Shown: positions 25,980 to 35,299, counted from the first letter of the stretch. The stretch is 39,608 bases of DNA from an uncultured Caulobacter sp. (GCF_937900395.1 NZ_CALCDX010000099.1:1-39608), one strand, 5' to 3'. The notes: generated by a model not told the origin, from the letters alone. Translations and numbers: made by a program.

Positions 25980-28802
25980 ATGCCCCGTCGCCTTCGCCCC
26001 ACCCGCCTGGAACACGTCGTCGACGGTCACGCCCTTCGCGCGCGCCTCTCGGCCGCCGCCCTCGACTCGATCGGCAACGAGGCCGAGCAGCGGGCCCGCG
26101 CCATCGAAATTCTGAAGCAGGCGCTGTTTCGCGGCCGGATGATCGCCAAGGAGCGGCTGGAGAACGGCGCTAGCGGCGTCGAGACGGCGCGGCTGCTCTC
26201 GGGCGTCACCGACGAGGTGATCACCGCCCTCTACGACTTCACGACGGTGCACATTTTTCGGGCCCGCAACCCCACCGAGGGCGAGCGCCTGTGCCTGATG
26301 GCGGTCGGCGGCTATGGCCGGGGGACCCTGGCCCCGTTCAGCGACATCGATCTGCTGTTCCTGCGGCCCTACAAGCAGACGCCGCACGCCGAGAGCGTAA
26401 TCGAGTACATGCTGTATGCGCTGTGGGACCTGGGCTTCAAGGTCGGCCATGCCTCGCGCACGATCGAGGAGTGCGTGCGGCTCTCGAAGGAAGACTTCAC
26501 GATCCGCACCTCGATCCTGGAGGCCCGCCGCCTGACCGGCGACGAGCGCCTGGCCGAGGATCTCAAGCGCCGCTTCCGCGACGAGGTGATGAAGGGCACT
26601 GGCGCCCAGTTCGTCGCCGCCAAGCTCAAGGAGCGCGACGACCGCCAGGCGCGCGCCGGCGCCAGCCGCTACATGGTCGAGCCCAACGTCAAGGAAGGGA
26701 AGGGCGGCCTTCGCGACCTGCACACCCTGATGTGGATCGCCGAGTACCTGCATCCGGTCGACCGGCCGGAGGACGTCTTCAAGCTGGAGGTGTTCTCGAC
26801 CCGCGAGACCAAGGCCTTCATTCGGGCTTTCGACTTCCTGCACGCGGTGCGGGCCCACCTGCACTTCACCACGGGCCGGCCCGAAGAGCGCCTGACCTTC
26901 GACCTGCAGCCCGAAATCGCCCGCCGCATGGGCTATGGCGATCGCGGCGACGCGCCGGCGGTCGAGCGGTTCATGCGCCGCTACTTCCTGATCGCCAAGG
27001 AGGTCGGGGCCCTGACCCGCGCCTTCTCGGCGAAGCTGGAGGCCGAGCACTTCAAGAACGAGCCCAAGGGCATCTCGCGGTTCCTGCCGGGGGGCAAGCC
27101 CAAGCGCAAGGCGCTCGAGACCAAGGGCTTCTTCGAGGACAACGGCCGCCTGAACATCGAGGGGCCCGAGATCTTCGAGGCCGATCCGGTCAATCTGATC
27201 CGGCTGTTCAAGATCGCCGACGAGCGCGACCTTGATTTGCACCCCGACGCCTTCACGGCGGTGACCCGCGGTCTGCACCTGATCACCTCGAAGGTCCGTC
27301 GCGACCCCGAGGCCTGTCGAGCGTTCCTGGACCTGCTGGCGCGGGGCAAGCGCAGCTATCGCACCCTGACCCTGATGAACGACGCCGGCGTGCTGGGCCG
27401 CTTCATCCCCGAGTTCGGGCGGGTCGTCGCCCAGATGCAGTTCAACATGTACCACTCGTACACGGTGGACGAGCACACCCTGCGGGCGGTCGGGATCATT
27501 GGCGACATCGCCGCCGGACGCCTGGCCGACGACCATCCGTTGGCCGTCTCGATCATGCCGCTGATCGAGGACCGCGAGGCCCTGTTCCTGGCCATGCTGC
27601 TGCACGACACCGGCAAGGGCGGCGTGGGCGGCCAGGAGAAGGCCGGCGCCCGCTCGGCTCGCAGCGCCTGCGAGCGCCTGGGTGTCGAGCGCAGCAAGGT
27701 CGAGTTGGTCGCCTGGCTGGTCGAGAACCATCTCGTGATGAGCGACTTCGCCCAGAAGCGCGACGTCTCCGATCCGGGCACGGTCGCGGCCTTCGCGCGA
27801 ATCGTCGAGAACCCCGAGCGCCTGCGTCTTTTGCTGGTCATCACCGTCGCCGACATCCGCGCCGTGGGGCCGGGCGTCTGGAACGGCTGGAAGGGCCAGC
27901 TGCTGCGCGAGCTCTACAACGCCACCGAGGCCGTGTTCCGCGGCGGGCGCGGCAGCGACGCCGCCGCCAACGTCCAGCGCCACCAGGAAGCGGCCGCCGA
28001 GGCGGCGCGCGCGGCCCTGCTGGAGACCGACCCCGACGCTCGCGGCTGGGTGTCGGCGATGGAGAACGCCTATTTCAGCGCCTTCTCATCCGAAGACCTT
28101 CTGGAGCACGCCGTTCTGGCGCGCCGGGCGGCGGCCCAGGGCGGCGCGGCCGCCGAGGGACGCGTGCGTTCCGGCCACAATGCCTCCGAGATCGTCGTGG
28201 CCGCCAGGGACCGCCAAGGCCTGTTCGCGGACCTGGCCCTGACCATCTCGTCGCTGGGCGGCAACGTGGTCGGCGCGCGGGTCTTCACCTCGCGCCAAGG
28301 CCAGGCGCTGGACGTCTTCTATGTTCAGGACGTGACGGGGGCGCCGCTGGGTTGCGAGAATCCCCGCGCCCTGCGTCGCCTCGCCGACGCCCTGGAGGCG
28401 GCGGGCAAGGGCGAGCCGCTCGTGGTCGAGCCGCGACGGGGCGCCGAACAGGCCCGCGCGGCCGCCTTCGCCATCGCGCCCAGCGTCACCGTCGACAACG
28501 ACGCCTCGGATGACGCGACGGTGGTCGAGGCGTCGGGGCGTGACCGTCCGGGCCTGCTGCACGCCCTGGCCAAGAGCCTGGCCGACAGCGGCCTGTCGAT
28601 CCAGTCGGCGCATATCGACGGCTATGGCGAGCGGGCGGTCGACGCCTTCTACGTCCAGACGGCGCAGGGCGAGAAGATCACCGACACGCGGCGGATCAAC
28701 GCCCTGAAGGCTGATTTGCTGGACGCGCTGGAGCAGAACGAGGCCAGCGCGCCCGCCGCCCGGCCGGGCCTGCGGCGCGCCCGCGCCAGCGTGGCCCGGT
28801 AG
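25980..28802 (+). CDS. glnD: PII uridylyltransferase/uridylyl-removing enzyme GlnD
   Basis: 940 residues. The nucleotidyltransferase domain has VGGYGRGTLAPFSDIDLLFL (about 110-128) with the two catalytic Asp. A helical region with VEPNVKEGKGGLRDLHTLMW follows. The HD domain has MLLHDTGKGGVGGQ (about 540), and two ACT domains follow: VVAARDRQGLFADLALTISS and VVEASGRDRPGLLHALAKSL. It adds and removes UMP on PII proteins according to glutamine, which binds the ACT domains, and so sets nitrogen assimilation. Start ATG 25980, close after mutS; no strong ribosome-binding site is visible. Its stop is 8 bp from the convergent DsbA-like gene. Confidence 0.97.
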   Translation: MPRRLRPTRLEHVVDGHALRARLSAAALDSIGNEAEQRARAIEILKQALFRGRMIAKERLENGASGVETARLLSGVTDEVITALYDFTTVHIFRARNPTEGERLCLMAVGGYGRGTLAPFSDIDLLFLRPYKQTPHAESVIEYMLYALWDLGFKVGHASRTIEECVRLSKEDFTIRTSILEARRLTGDERLAEDLKRRFRDEVMKGTGAQFVAAKLKERDDRQARAGASRYMVEPNVKEGKGGLRDLHTLMWIAEYLHPVDRPEDVFKLEVFSTRETKAFIRAFDFLHAVRAHLHFTTGRPEERLTFDLQPEIARRMGYGDRGDAPAVERFMRRYFLIAKEVGALTRAFSAKLEAEHFKNEPKGISRFLPGGKPKRKALETKGFFEDNGRLNIEGPEIFEADPVNLIRLFKIADERDLDLHPDAFTAVTRGLHLITSKVRRDPEACRAFLDLLARGKRSYRTLTLMNDAGVLGRFIPEFGRVVAQMQFNMYHSYTVDEHTLRAVGIIGDIAAGRLADDHPLAVSIMPLIEDREALFLAMLLHDTGKGGVGGQEKAGARSARSACERLGVERSKVELVAWLVENHLVMSDFAQKRDVSDPGTVAAFARIVENPERLRLLLVITVADIRAVGPGVWNGWKGQLLRELYNATEAVFRGGRGSDAAANVQRHQEAAAEAARAALLETDPDARGWVSAMENAYFSAFSSEDLLEHAVLARRAAAQGGAAAEGRVRSGHNASEIVVAARDRQGLFADLALTISSLGGNVVGARVFTSRQGQALDVFYVQDVTGAPLGCENPRALRRLADALEAAGKGEPLVVEPRRGAEQARAAAFAIAPSVTVDNDASDDATVVEASGRDRPGLLHALAKSLADSGLSIQSAHIDGYGERAVDAFYVQTAQGEKITDTRRINALKADLLDALEQNEASAPAARPGLRRARASVAR

Positions 28803-28810
28803 ACGCGAGG

Positions 28811-29419
28811 CTACTTGCCGGCCGCCTCGATGGCCGCGTCGATCTCGGCCAGCGAATGGTAGCCCGGCTCCATCTTGCGGCCGTTGATCTCGAAGGTCGG
28901 GGTGGCGGTGACGTCGTTCTCGCGAGCGTTGCGTTCGACCCGCGCGTTCAGCGCCTTGATCTGGGCTTCGTCCGTCACGCACTGGGTGAACTGGTCCTCG
29001 CTCATGCCTGAGGACTTGGCGATCTCGAGCAGGGTCTCGCGCGGAGTGTCGAACACGCCGGGCTGGCTGGCGAACACCGCGTCGACGACCGGGAAATACT
29101 TGTCCTTGCCGGCGCAGCGGGCCAGCAGGAAGCCCGCCGACGCCACCGTGACTTCTGAGCCGCCGCCGACCAGCATCTCGCGGAACACGTAACGCACCTT
29201 GCCGGTGTCGATATATTTGGCCTTGAAGGCCGGATAGACCTCACTCTGCCACTTCGCGCAGACCGGGCAGCCGACCGAGGCGTATTCGACCACGGTGATC
29301 TTGGCGTCCTTATTGCCCAGGCTCATGTCGTCGGCCATCGCGCTCGGCGCGGCGGTCTTGTTACAGGCCGAGAGGGCGAGGCTGGCGAGCATGGCGGCGG
29401 CGAGAGCGAGACGGCGCAT
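28811..29419 (-). CDS. DsbA-family thiol-disulfide lipoprotein
   Basis: 202 residues with a lipoprotein signal (MRRLALAAAMLASLALSAC, lipobox LSAC). The thioredoxin-fold domain has the active site VEYASVGCPVCAKWQSEVYP (CPVC), FREMLVGGGSEVTVASAGFL, and the cis-Pro region NDVTATPTFEINGRKMEPGY (TPTF). The two additional Cys (LLARC and QCV) lie in the helical insert as in DsbA/DsbG relatives (DSBA/thioredoxin_4 branch). It is expected to oxidise or isomerise disulfides in the periplasm, tethered to a membrane. It is divergent from murJ (about 120 bp between starts). Confidence 0.9.
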   Translation of the reverse strand: MRRLALAAAMLASLALSACNKTAAPSAMADDMSLGNKDAKITVVEYASVGCPVCAKWQSEVYPAFKAKYIDTGKVRYVFREMLVGGGSEVTVASAGFLLARCAGKDKYFPVVDAVFASQPGVFDTPRETLLEIAKSSGMSEDQFTQCVTDEAQIKALNARVERNARENDVTATPTFEINGRKMEPGYHSLAEIDAAIEAAGK

Positions 29420-29538
29420 CGAGTTTCGAACCTTTGGTTTAGCGGCGGGCCATCAAAGGGAGGATCGGCGGCCGGGTCAATCGCCGACGGGCGGCGCCCG
29501 CCCTTGACGCCCTCTCGCCAAACGCCCAGAAGCCGCTC

Positions 29539-31170
29539 GTGACCGACGCCGCCGCTCCCGCCCCCACCGAACAGCCAAATGCCCCCAAGAAGGGCGGCCT
29601 GCTGAAGTCGTCGGCGATCTATTCGGGCCTGACCCTGGTCAGCCGGTTCATGGGCTTCGCGCGGGATCTGGCGGTCTCGTACCGCATGGGCGCCAGCGCC
29701 ACGCCGGCGGCCGACGCCTATAACGCCGCCCTGGCGTTTCCCAACCTGTTCCGCCGCTTCTTCGCCGAGGGCGCCTTCGCCGCCGCTTTCGTGCCGGCCT
29801 ACGCCAAGTCGCTGCAGCGCGACGGCGAGGAAAAGGCCGACATCCTGGCCGCCGACGCCATGGCGACCCTGGCGGCTTCGACCATCCTCATCACCGTCGT
29901 CTGCCAGCTGGCCATGCCCTGGCTGATGATGCTGATCAGTCCGGGCTTTGGCTGGGGCACCGAGAAGTACAAGCTGGCGGTGCTGCTGACCCAGATCACC
30001 ATGCCCTATCTGCCGTGCATGGCGATCGTGGCGCACCTGTCGGGGGTGCTGAACGCCCGCGACCGCTTCATCCTCTCGGCCGGCGCGCCGATCCTGCTGA
30101 ACATCGCCACCCTGGCCTTCATCCTGCCCCAGACGACGGCGGTTGGGGCGGCCCAATGGGGCTCTGTCGGGGTGGTCGTGGCGGGCGTCGCCCAGGCGGC
30201 CCTGCTGGTCTGGGGCGTCAACAAGTCGGGCGCCAAGGTCCACTGGCGGCTGCCGCGCCTGACCCCGGAGGTGCGCGAGCTGATCGGCAAGGCCATCCCC
30301 GGCGCCCTGGCGGCCAGCGCCACCCAGGTCAACATCTTCATTTCCGGCAACCTGGCCAGCCACGTGCCCGGCGGCCGGACCTGGCTGGCCACCGCCGACC
30401 GCCTCTATCAGCTGCCGCTGGGCCTGGTGGGCGTGGCGATCGGCGTCGCCCTGTTGCCGCGCCTGTCGCGGGCGGTGAACTCCGGCGATCGCGAGGACGC
30501 TCAGAGCGCGATGGACCAGGGGATCACCCTGGCCATGGCCCTGACCCTGCCGGCGGCGGCGGCCCTGGTCGCCATGCCGGGCTTCCTGTCGGACGGCCTC
30601 TATACGCGCGGCCAGTTCACCGCTTTCGACGCCAGCCAGACGGCGGCGGCGCTGTTCTTCTACGGCCTGGGCACGCCGGCCTTCGTGCTGCAGCAACTGT
30701 ATTCGCGAGCGTTCTTCGCGCGCGGCGACACCAAGAGCCCGATGCGCTTCGCCCTGGTCTCGGTGGCGGTGAACATCCTGTTCGGCATCGTCCTCTTCAA
30801 GCTGATCGGGGTGAAGGGCATCGCCGCCGCCACGGCCATCGCCTCGTGGCTGAACGTCGCCCAGATGGCGGTCGTGCTGGGCCGCAACGGCGAGTACGGT
30901 CCCTCGGCCCAGACCTGGTCTCGCTTGTCGCGGATTCTGCTAGCCAGCCTCGGCATGGGCGCCTTGATGGCGGCGGCCTCGCATTATCGCGACCTGATCG
31001 AGGCGCCGCTGCGCGGCCTTGGCCTGACCGGCCACGCGATCGGCGCCAAGGAGTTCGCCCTGGCGCTCACCTGCCTGGCCGGCGTGGCGGTCTATCCGCC
31101 GCTGCTGTTCCTGTTCGGCGGGGTCAAGCCAGCCGAGCTGAAGGCGGCCTTAAGGAGGGGCAAGGCTTGA
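29539..31170 (+). CDS. murJ: Lipid II flippase MurJ (MviN)
   Basis: 543 residues with about 14 membrane segments and the family N-terminus SSAIYSGLTLVSRFMGFARD, DAYNAALAFPNLFRRFFAEG and AFAAAFVPAYAKSL, all of which line the flippase cavity. The start is GTG 29539; the first 25 residues are a Pro/Ala/Lys-rich cytosolic leader. No clear ribosome-binding site is visible before the GTG. It moves lipid II across the inner membrane for peptidoglycan synthesis. trpS follows after 176 bp on the same strand; the two may be co-transcribed. From memory, murJ-trpS adjacency recurs in Caulobacter. Confidence 0.95.
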   Translation: MTDAAAPAPTEQPNAPKKGGLLKSSAIYSGLTLVSRFMGFARDLAVSYRMGASATPAADAYNAALAFPNLFRRFFAEGAFAAAFVPAYAKSLQRDGEEKADILAADAMATLAASTILITVVCQLAMPWLMMLISPGFGWGTEKYKLAVLLTQITMPYLPCMAIVAHLSGVLNARDRFILSAGAPILLNIATLAFILPQTTAVGAAQWGSVGVVVAGVAQAALLVWGVNKSGAKVHWRLPRLTPEVRELIGKAIPGALAASATQVNIFISGNLASHVPGGRTWLATADRLYQLPLGLVGVAIGVALLPRLSRAVNSGDREDAQSAMDQGITLAMALTLPAAAALVAMPGFLSDGLYTRGQFTAFDASQTAAALFFYGLGTPAFVLQQLYSRAFFARGDTKSPMRFALVSVAVNILFGIVLFKLIGVKGIAAATAIASWLNVAQMAVVLGRNGEYGPSAQTWSRLSRILLASLGMGALMAAASHYRDLIEAPLRGLGLTGHAIGAKEFALALTCLAGVAVYPPLLFLFGGVKPAELKAALRRGKA

Positions 31171-31346
31171 TCCGCGCGGGCGAGGGCGCTAACCAGCGGG
31201 CCATGGCTCCGATCGGTCTCCTCGCGCCGCGATGGCGCGGCTCCCACTGACCCTGATCCCCGCGCCCCTCTCTTCGGATTTGGCGCGCGGTTCGCGCCTC
31301 CGTGCGCCCGCCATCCTTCTCGCATTCGACAGCAAGGCTTAGAGCC

Positions 31347-32381
31347 ATGACCGACCAAGCTCCCGTCACCTATGCGGGTCCGTCCCGCGTGCTTTCGGGC
31401 GTCCAGCCCTCCGGCGCCCTGCACCTGGGCAACTATCTCGGCGCGCTGGTGAAGTTCACCCGCCTGCAGCACGAGATCGACACCTTCATCTTCGTGGCCG
31501 ACCTGCACGCCATCACGGTCTGGCAGGATCCGGCGGCCCTGGCCCAACAGACCCGCGAGATCGCGGCCGCCTATATCGCCTCGGGCCTCGATCCCAACAA
31601 GGCGACGATCTTCCCGCAGTCGGCGGTGCGCGAGCACGCTGACCTGGCCTGGATCTTCCAGTGCGTCGCGCGCCTGGGCTGGCTGGACCGCATGACCCAG
31701 TTCAAGGAGAAGAGCGGCAAGCACAAGGAGCGCAGCTCGGTGGGCCTCTACACCTATCCGGTGCTGCAGGCGGCCGACATCCTCGTCTACAAGGCCACCC
31801 ACGTGCCGGTCGGCGAGGACCAGAAGCAGCACCTGGAGCTGACCCGCGACATCGCCGGCAAGTTCAACCACGACTTCAACGCGCCCGGTTACTTCCCGCT
31901 GCCCGAGCCTCTGATCCAGGGCCCGGGCGCGCGGGTCATGAGCCTGCGCGACGGTTCGGCCAAAATGAGCAAGTCCGACCCGTCGGACTATTCGCGCATC
32001 AACCTGACCGACGACGCCGACGCGATCGCCGCGAAGATCAAGAAGGCCCGCACCGACCCGGAACCGCTGCCGGAGACGATCGAGGAGCTGGCCGCCCGCG
32101 CCGAGGCCGACAACCTGGTGGGCATTTTCGCGGCCCTGGCCGGCAAGACCAAGGCCGAGGTGCTGGCCGACTACGCCGGCAAGGGCTTCGGAACCTTCAA
32201 GCCGGCCCTGGCCGAGCTGGCGGTCGAGAAGCTGGCCCCGGTCGGCGAGAAGATGCGCGGCCTGCTGGGCGATCCGGCGGTGCTGGACGCCATCCTGGCT
32301 AGGGGCGCGGCAAAGGCCCGCGAAGCCGCCGCCCCGACCCTGGCCGAGGTCAAGAAGCTGGTCGGCTTCTGGGGGGCCTGA
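31347..32381 (+). CDS. trpS: Tryptophanyl-tRNA synthetase
   Basis: 344 residues of the class I TrpRS family. SGVQPSGALHLGNYLGALVK contains the HIGH-like HLGN, FVADLHAIT the tryptophan pocket, KERSSVGLYTYPVLQAADIL and VGEDQKQHLELTRDIAGKFN the ATP site, and GSAKMSKSDPSD the KMSKS loop (about 205). It charges tRNA-Trp. The start ATG 31347 lies just after the stop of a 36-codon open frame (31232-31342); see findings. The 176-bp gap before it has several GGCGCG/CGCGCC hairpins. Ends before a repeat pair shared with the convergent P450 gene. Confidence 0.97.
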   Translation: MTDQAPVTYAGPSRVLSGVQPSGALHLGNYLGALVKFTRLQHEIDTFIFVADLHAITVWQDPAALAQQTREIAAAYIASGLDPNKATIFPQSAVREHADLAWIFQCVARLGWLDRMTQFKEKSGKHKERSSVGLYTYPVLQAADILVYKATHVPVGEDQKQHLELTRDIAGKFNHDFNAPGYFPLPEPLIQGPGARVMSLRDGSAKMSKSDPSDYSRINLTDDADAIAAKIKKARTDPEPLPETIEELAARAEADNLVGIFAALAGKTKAEVLADYAGKGFGTFKPALAELAVEKLAPVGEKMRGLLGDPAVLDAILARGAAKAREAAAPTLAEVKKLVGFWGA

Positions 32382-32391
32382 GGTCAGAGGT

Positions 32392-32550
32392 CCCTTCTCC
32401 CCTTGCGGGAGAAGGTGGCCCTAAGGGCCGGATGAGGGGTCGCGCAAACGAAAACGCCGCGACGGCGGCAAGGCCTGTCGCGGCGGTCTCTTTCTTCAAC
32501 CCCTCACCCGACCCGCTGCGCGGGCCACCCTCTCCCGCAAGGGGAGAGGG
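32392..32550. repeat. Inverted pair of type C dispersed repeats between trpS and the P450 gene
   Basis: The left copy (32392-32440) and right copy (32499-32550) carry the same pieces in opposite orientation: stem TTCTCCCC/GGGAGAA, GGTGGCCC, AGGG, CGGA and GAGGGGT. About 58 bp of unrelated sequence lies between. Each copy also forms its own hairpin (TCTCCCGCAAGGGGAGA type). The element fills the space between two convergent genes and may stop transcription from both sides. Confidence 0.82.
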
Positions 32551-32552
32551 GC

Positions 32553-33821
32553 TCAGATCCTTTCCGGAATCCGCACCATCATCCGCTCGTAGCCCTTCAC
32601 GAAGGTGGAGTAGACGCGCTTGGGCTCTTCCAGCACTTCGATCTTCGGGAAACGCTTGAGGATTTCTTCCCAGACGATGCGCAGCTGCATCTCGGCCAGG
32701 CGGTTGCCGACGCAGCGGTGGATGCCGAAGCCGAACGACAGGTGGCGGCGGGCGCTGGGGCGGTCGATGATGAACTTGTCGGCGTCTTCGATCACCGTGT
32801 CGTCGCGGTTGCCCGAGACGTACCACATGACGACCTTGTCGCCCTTCTTGATGGTCTGGCCGGACAGCTCGTAGTCCTCCAGCGCCGTGCGGCGCATGTG
32901 GGCCAGAGGCGTCTGCCAGCGGATGATCTCAGAGACCATGTTCGGGATCAGGCTGGGATCGGCGCGCAGCTTGGCCTCTTCCTGCGGGTTCTTCGACAGG
33001 GCGTAGAGGCCGCCGGTCAGCGAGTTGCGGGTCGTGTCATTGCCGCCGACGATCAGCAGGATGACGTTGCCCAGGTACTCCATCGGCGGCATGTCGCGGG
33101 TGGCCTCGCCGTGGGCCAGCATCGAGATCAGGTCGCTGCCGGGCTCGGTCTGGTTGACCCGCTCGTTCCACAGATTGGTGAAGTAGGCGAGGCACTCCAG
33201 CAGTTCGGCCCGGCGGGCCTCCTCGCTCTCGACGATGCCGCTCTCCGGCGAGGCGGTGGCGACGTCCGACCAGCGGGTCAGCTTGCGACGCTCCTCCCAG
33301 GGAAAGTCGAACAGGGTCGCCAGCATCTGGGTGGTCAGCTCGATCGAGACCCGGTCGACCCAGTCGAACGGCTCGTCGATCGGCAGGCTGTCGAGAATGC
33401 CCTGCACGCGCTCGCGGATGACGCCTTCCAGCCGCGCCAGGTTTTGCGGCGAGACGATCGGGCTGACCGTCTTGCGCTGGATGTCGTGCTTGGGCGGGTC
33501 CATGGCGATGAACATCGGCAGGACGAAGTCCTCGTCGAAGTTCCGGATGGTGATGCCGCCGAGGTGGGCGTCGGACGAGAACACCTGGTGGGTCGTGTCC
33601 ACCGTCATGATGTCGTTGTAGCGGGTGATCGACCAGTAAGGCCCGGTCTCCTCGTCGCCCTTTGAATAATGGACCGGCGCTTCCTTTCGGAGGCGCTCGA
33701 AATAGGGCCACATGGCGTCGGCCTGGAACAGGGCCGGGTCTGCCACGTGCATCTCTTCCAGCGGCGTGGCGTAAGCCCTCGCGCGCGCGGCGTCCTTCAG
33801 GTCCACCGAACCGTCGCTCAT
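32553..33821 (-). CDS. Cytochrome P450, CYP153-like
   Basis: 422 residues. The oxygen-activation helix has LLIVGGNDTTRNSLTGGLYA, the ExxR motif is in MVSEIIRWQTPLAHMRRTAL, and the heme-ligand loop is LSFGFGIHRCVGNRLAEMQL with Cys about 370. The GGNDTTRNS helix and MWYVSGNRD segment are typical of CYP153 enzymes, which hydroxylate the terminal carbon of alkanes or fatty acids. The exact substrate cannot be decided. The ATG 33821 follows GGGAGGATCAC; an in-frame ATG at 33851 lacks a site. No ferredoxin or reductase gene lies nearby, so electrons must come from partners elsewhere. Divergent from the Nfu gene, 120 bp apart. Confidence 0.9.
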   Translation of the reverse strand: MSDGSVDLKDAARARAYATPLEEMHVADPALFQADAMWPYFERLRKEAPVHYSKGDEETGPYWSITRYNDIMTVDTTHQVFSSDAHLGGITIRNFDEDFVLPMFIAMDPPKHDIQRKTVSPIVSPQNLARLEGVIRERVQGILDSLPIDEPFDWVDRVSIELTTQMLATLFDFPWEERRKLTRWSDVATASPESGIVESEEARRAELLECLAYFTNLWNERVNQTEPGSDLISMLAHGEATRDMPPMEYLGNVILLIVGGNDTTRNSLTGGLYALSKNPQEEAKLRADPSLIPNMVSEIIRWQTPLAHMRRTALEDYELSGQTIKKGDKVVMWYVSGNRDDTVIEDADKFIIDRPSARRHLSFGFGIHRCVGNRLAEMQLRIVWEEILKRFPKIEVLEEPKRVYSTFVKGYERMMVRIPERI

Positions 33822-33941
33822 GTGATCCTCCCGCAGATCGTTGTTCTGCATATCACGCCAGAAAATGACGCCTGTGTCACTTTCTTTATTGGCGCATGTC
33901 CCGGTCTTGCGTCACGAGGCCGCGAGGTCCATTTCAGGCCC

Positions 33942-34514
33942 ATGTTCATCCAGACCGAAACCACGCCCAATCCCGAGGTGCTGAAGTTCCTGCCCGGCCG
34001 CGAAGTGCTGGGGGAGGGCGCGCGCGAGTTCCGCACGGCCGAGGAGGGCGACGCCTCGCCCCTGGCCAAGGCGCTATTCGACCTTGGCGAGGTCACCCGC
34101 GTGTTCTTCGGGCCCGACTTTCTGACGGTGACCAAGGGCGAGGCCGCCCAATGGCCACACCTGAAGGCGCCGATCCTGGCGGCCATCATGGACCACTTCA
34201 CCAGCGGCCGGCCGCTGCTGCTGGACGCCGAGCAGACCGGCGGCCACGACGAGGGCGACTACGACGAGGAGACCTCGCAGATCGTCGCCGAGATCAAGGA
34301 GCTGCTGGACACCCGCATCCGCCCGGCCGTGGCCCAGGACGGCGGCGACATCGTCTTCTCGCGCTTCGAGCCCAAGACCGGCGTCGTCTGGCTGCACATG
34401 CGCGGCGCCTGCTCCGGCTGTCCGTCATCGTCGGCGACCTTGAAGTCCGGCGTCGAGAACATGCTCAAGCACTATGTGCCGGAAGTGACCCGCGTCGAGC
34501 AGACGCTGGGGTGA
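33942..34514 (+). CDS. Nfu-type iron-sulfur scaffold protein
   Basis: 190 residues. The N-terminal Nfu_N domain has MFIQTETTPNPEVLKFLPGR and LAKALFDLGEVTRVFFGPDF; the C-terminal NifU-like domain has IRPAVAQDGGDIVFSRF and the cluster motif LHMRGACSGCPSSSATLKSG (CxxC). It assembles or carries [4Fe-4S] clusters to target proteins. The ATG 33942 gives the conserved family start. Standing opposite a heme protein is suggestive but not proof of a link. Family is certain; specific client proteins are unknown. Confidence 0.95.
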   Translation: MFIQTETTPNPEVLKFLPGREVLGEGAREFRTAEEGDASPLAKALFDLGEVTRVFFGPDFLTVTKGEAAQWPHLKAPILAAIMDHFTSGRPLLLDAEQTGGHDEGDYDEETSQIVAEIKELLDTRIRPAVAQDGGDIVFSRFEPKTGVVWLHMRGACSGCPSSSATLKSGVENMLKHYVPEVTRVEQTLG

Positions 34515-34589
34515 TCGCCGGCTTGCGCCGAGGCGGGGAAGGCCATATTGTAACTACCAAAGTTGCAAATAGCCTTCTGAGGATCGCTG

Positions 34590-35177
34590 ATGGCCAAGCT
34601 CGACACGCCTGCGCTCGCCCAACTGTTCACCGAAGCCCGCACGCGCAACGGCTGGAAGACCGATCCCCTTCCGGAAAGTCTGCTGCGCGAGCTTTATGAC
34701 CTGGTGAAGTTCGGCCCGACGGCGGTCAATTCGACGCCGGCCCGCTTCGTGTTCGTGACGAGCCCCGAGGCGAAGGCCAAGCTGGCGGCGTTGTCGTCGG
34801 GCTCGAACGGCAAGAAGATCCTCCAGGCCCCAGCGACCGTGATCATCGGCTACGACCTGGATTTCCCGGAAACCCTCGACACCCTGTTCCCGCACGCCCC
34901 GGGCGCCAAGGATTGGTTCGGCGACGCGGCGGGCCGCGAGACGACCGCCTTCCGCAACAGCTCGCTGCAGGGGGGCTACTTCATCCTGGCGGCGCGCGCC
35001 CTGGGCCTGGACACCGGTCCGATGTCGGGCTTCGACAACGCCGCCGTCGACGCTGAGTTCTTCGCGGGCACGAACATCAAGAGCAACTTCATTGTGTCGA
35101 TCGGCTACGGCACGGACGGGGGCCTGTTCCCGCGTAATCCGCGTCTCGCCTTCGACGCCGCGGCGAAGATTCTTTAA
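34590..35177 (+). CDS. Nitroreductase-family protein, RutE/HadB-like
   Basis: 195 residues, the RutE length. ALAQLFTEARTRNGWKTDPL, LLRELYDLVKFGPTAVNSTP, and ARFVFVTSPEAKAKLAALSS match the FMN-binding N-terminal half of RutE (3-hydroxypropionate dehydrogenase/malonic semialdehyde reductase); GGYFILAARALGLDTGPMSG and FIVSIGYGTDGGLFPRNPRL form the second FMN site. No other rut genes are nearby, so the pyrimidine-catabolic role is not supported by context and a general nitroreductase is possible. ATG 34590 follows a weak site (GAGGATCGCTG). Followed by a type A repeat. Confidence 0.85.
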   Translation: MAKLDTPALAQLFTEARTRNGWKTDPLPESLLRELYDLVKFGPTAVNSTPARFVFVTSPEAKAKLAALSSGSNGKKILQAPATVIIGYDLDFPETLDTLFPHAPGAKDWFGDAAGRETTAFRNSSLQGGYFILAARALGLDTGPMSGFDNAAVDAEFFAGTNIKSNFIVSIGYGTDGGLFPRNPRLAFDAAAKIL

Positions 35178-35189
35178 GAAACAATACGT

Positions 35190-35291
35190 TGTCATCCCGG
35201 ACGGCCCGCAGGGGCGATCCGGGACCCAGGGGTCAAGTTCGGAGCGGTTCCCCTGGGGCCCGGCTCTCCGCTCCGCTGCGGCCGGATGACA
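35190..35291. repeat. Dispersed palindromic repeat, about 102 bp (type A, copy 2)
   Basis: Outer arms TGTCATCC (35190-35197) and GGATGACA (35284-35291) are perfect inverse complements, and GGGACCCAGGGG (about 35221-35232) pairs with CCCCTGGGGCCC (35250-35261) with one mismatch. It has the same arm and core words as the copy at 5255-5358. Confidence 0.85.
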
Positions 35292-35299
35292 CGCTTGTT

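Noticed and set aside
31203..31250. Tryptophan leader peptide before trpS
   Set aside because: It has a single Trp codon and no terminator follows, so classic attenuation is not supported; kept only as a weak lead.
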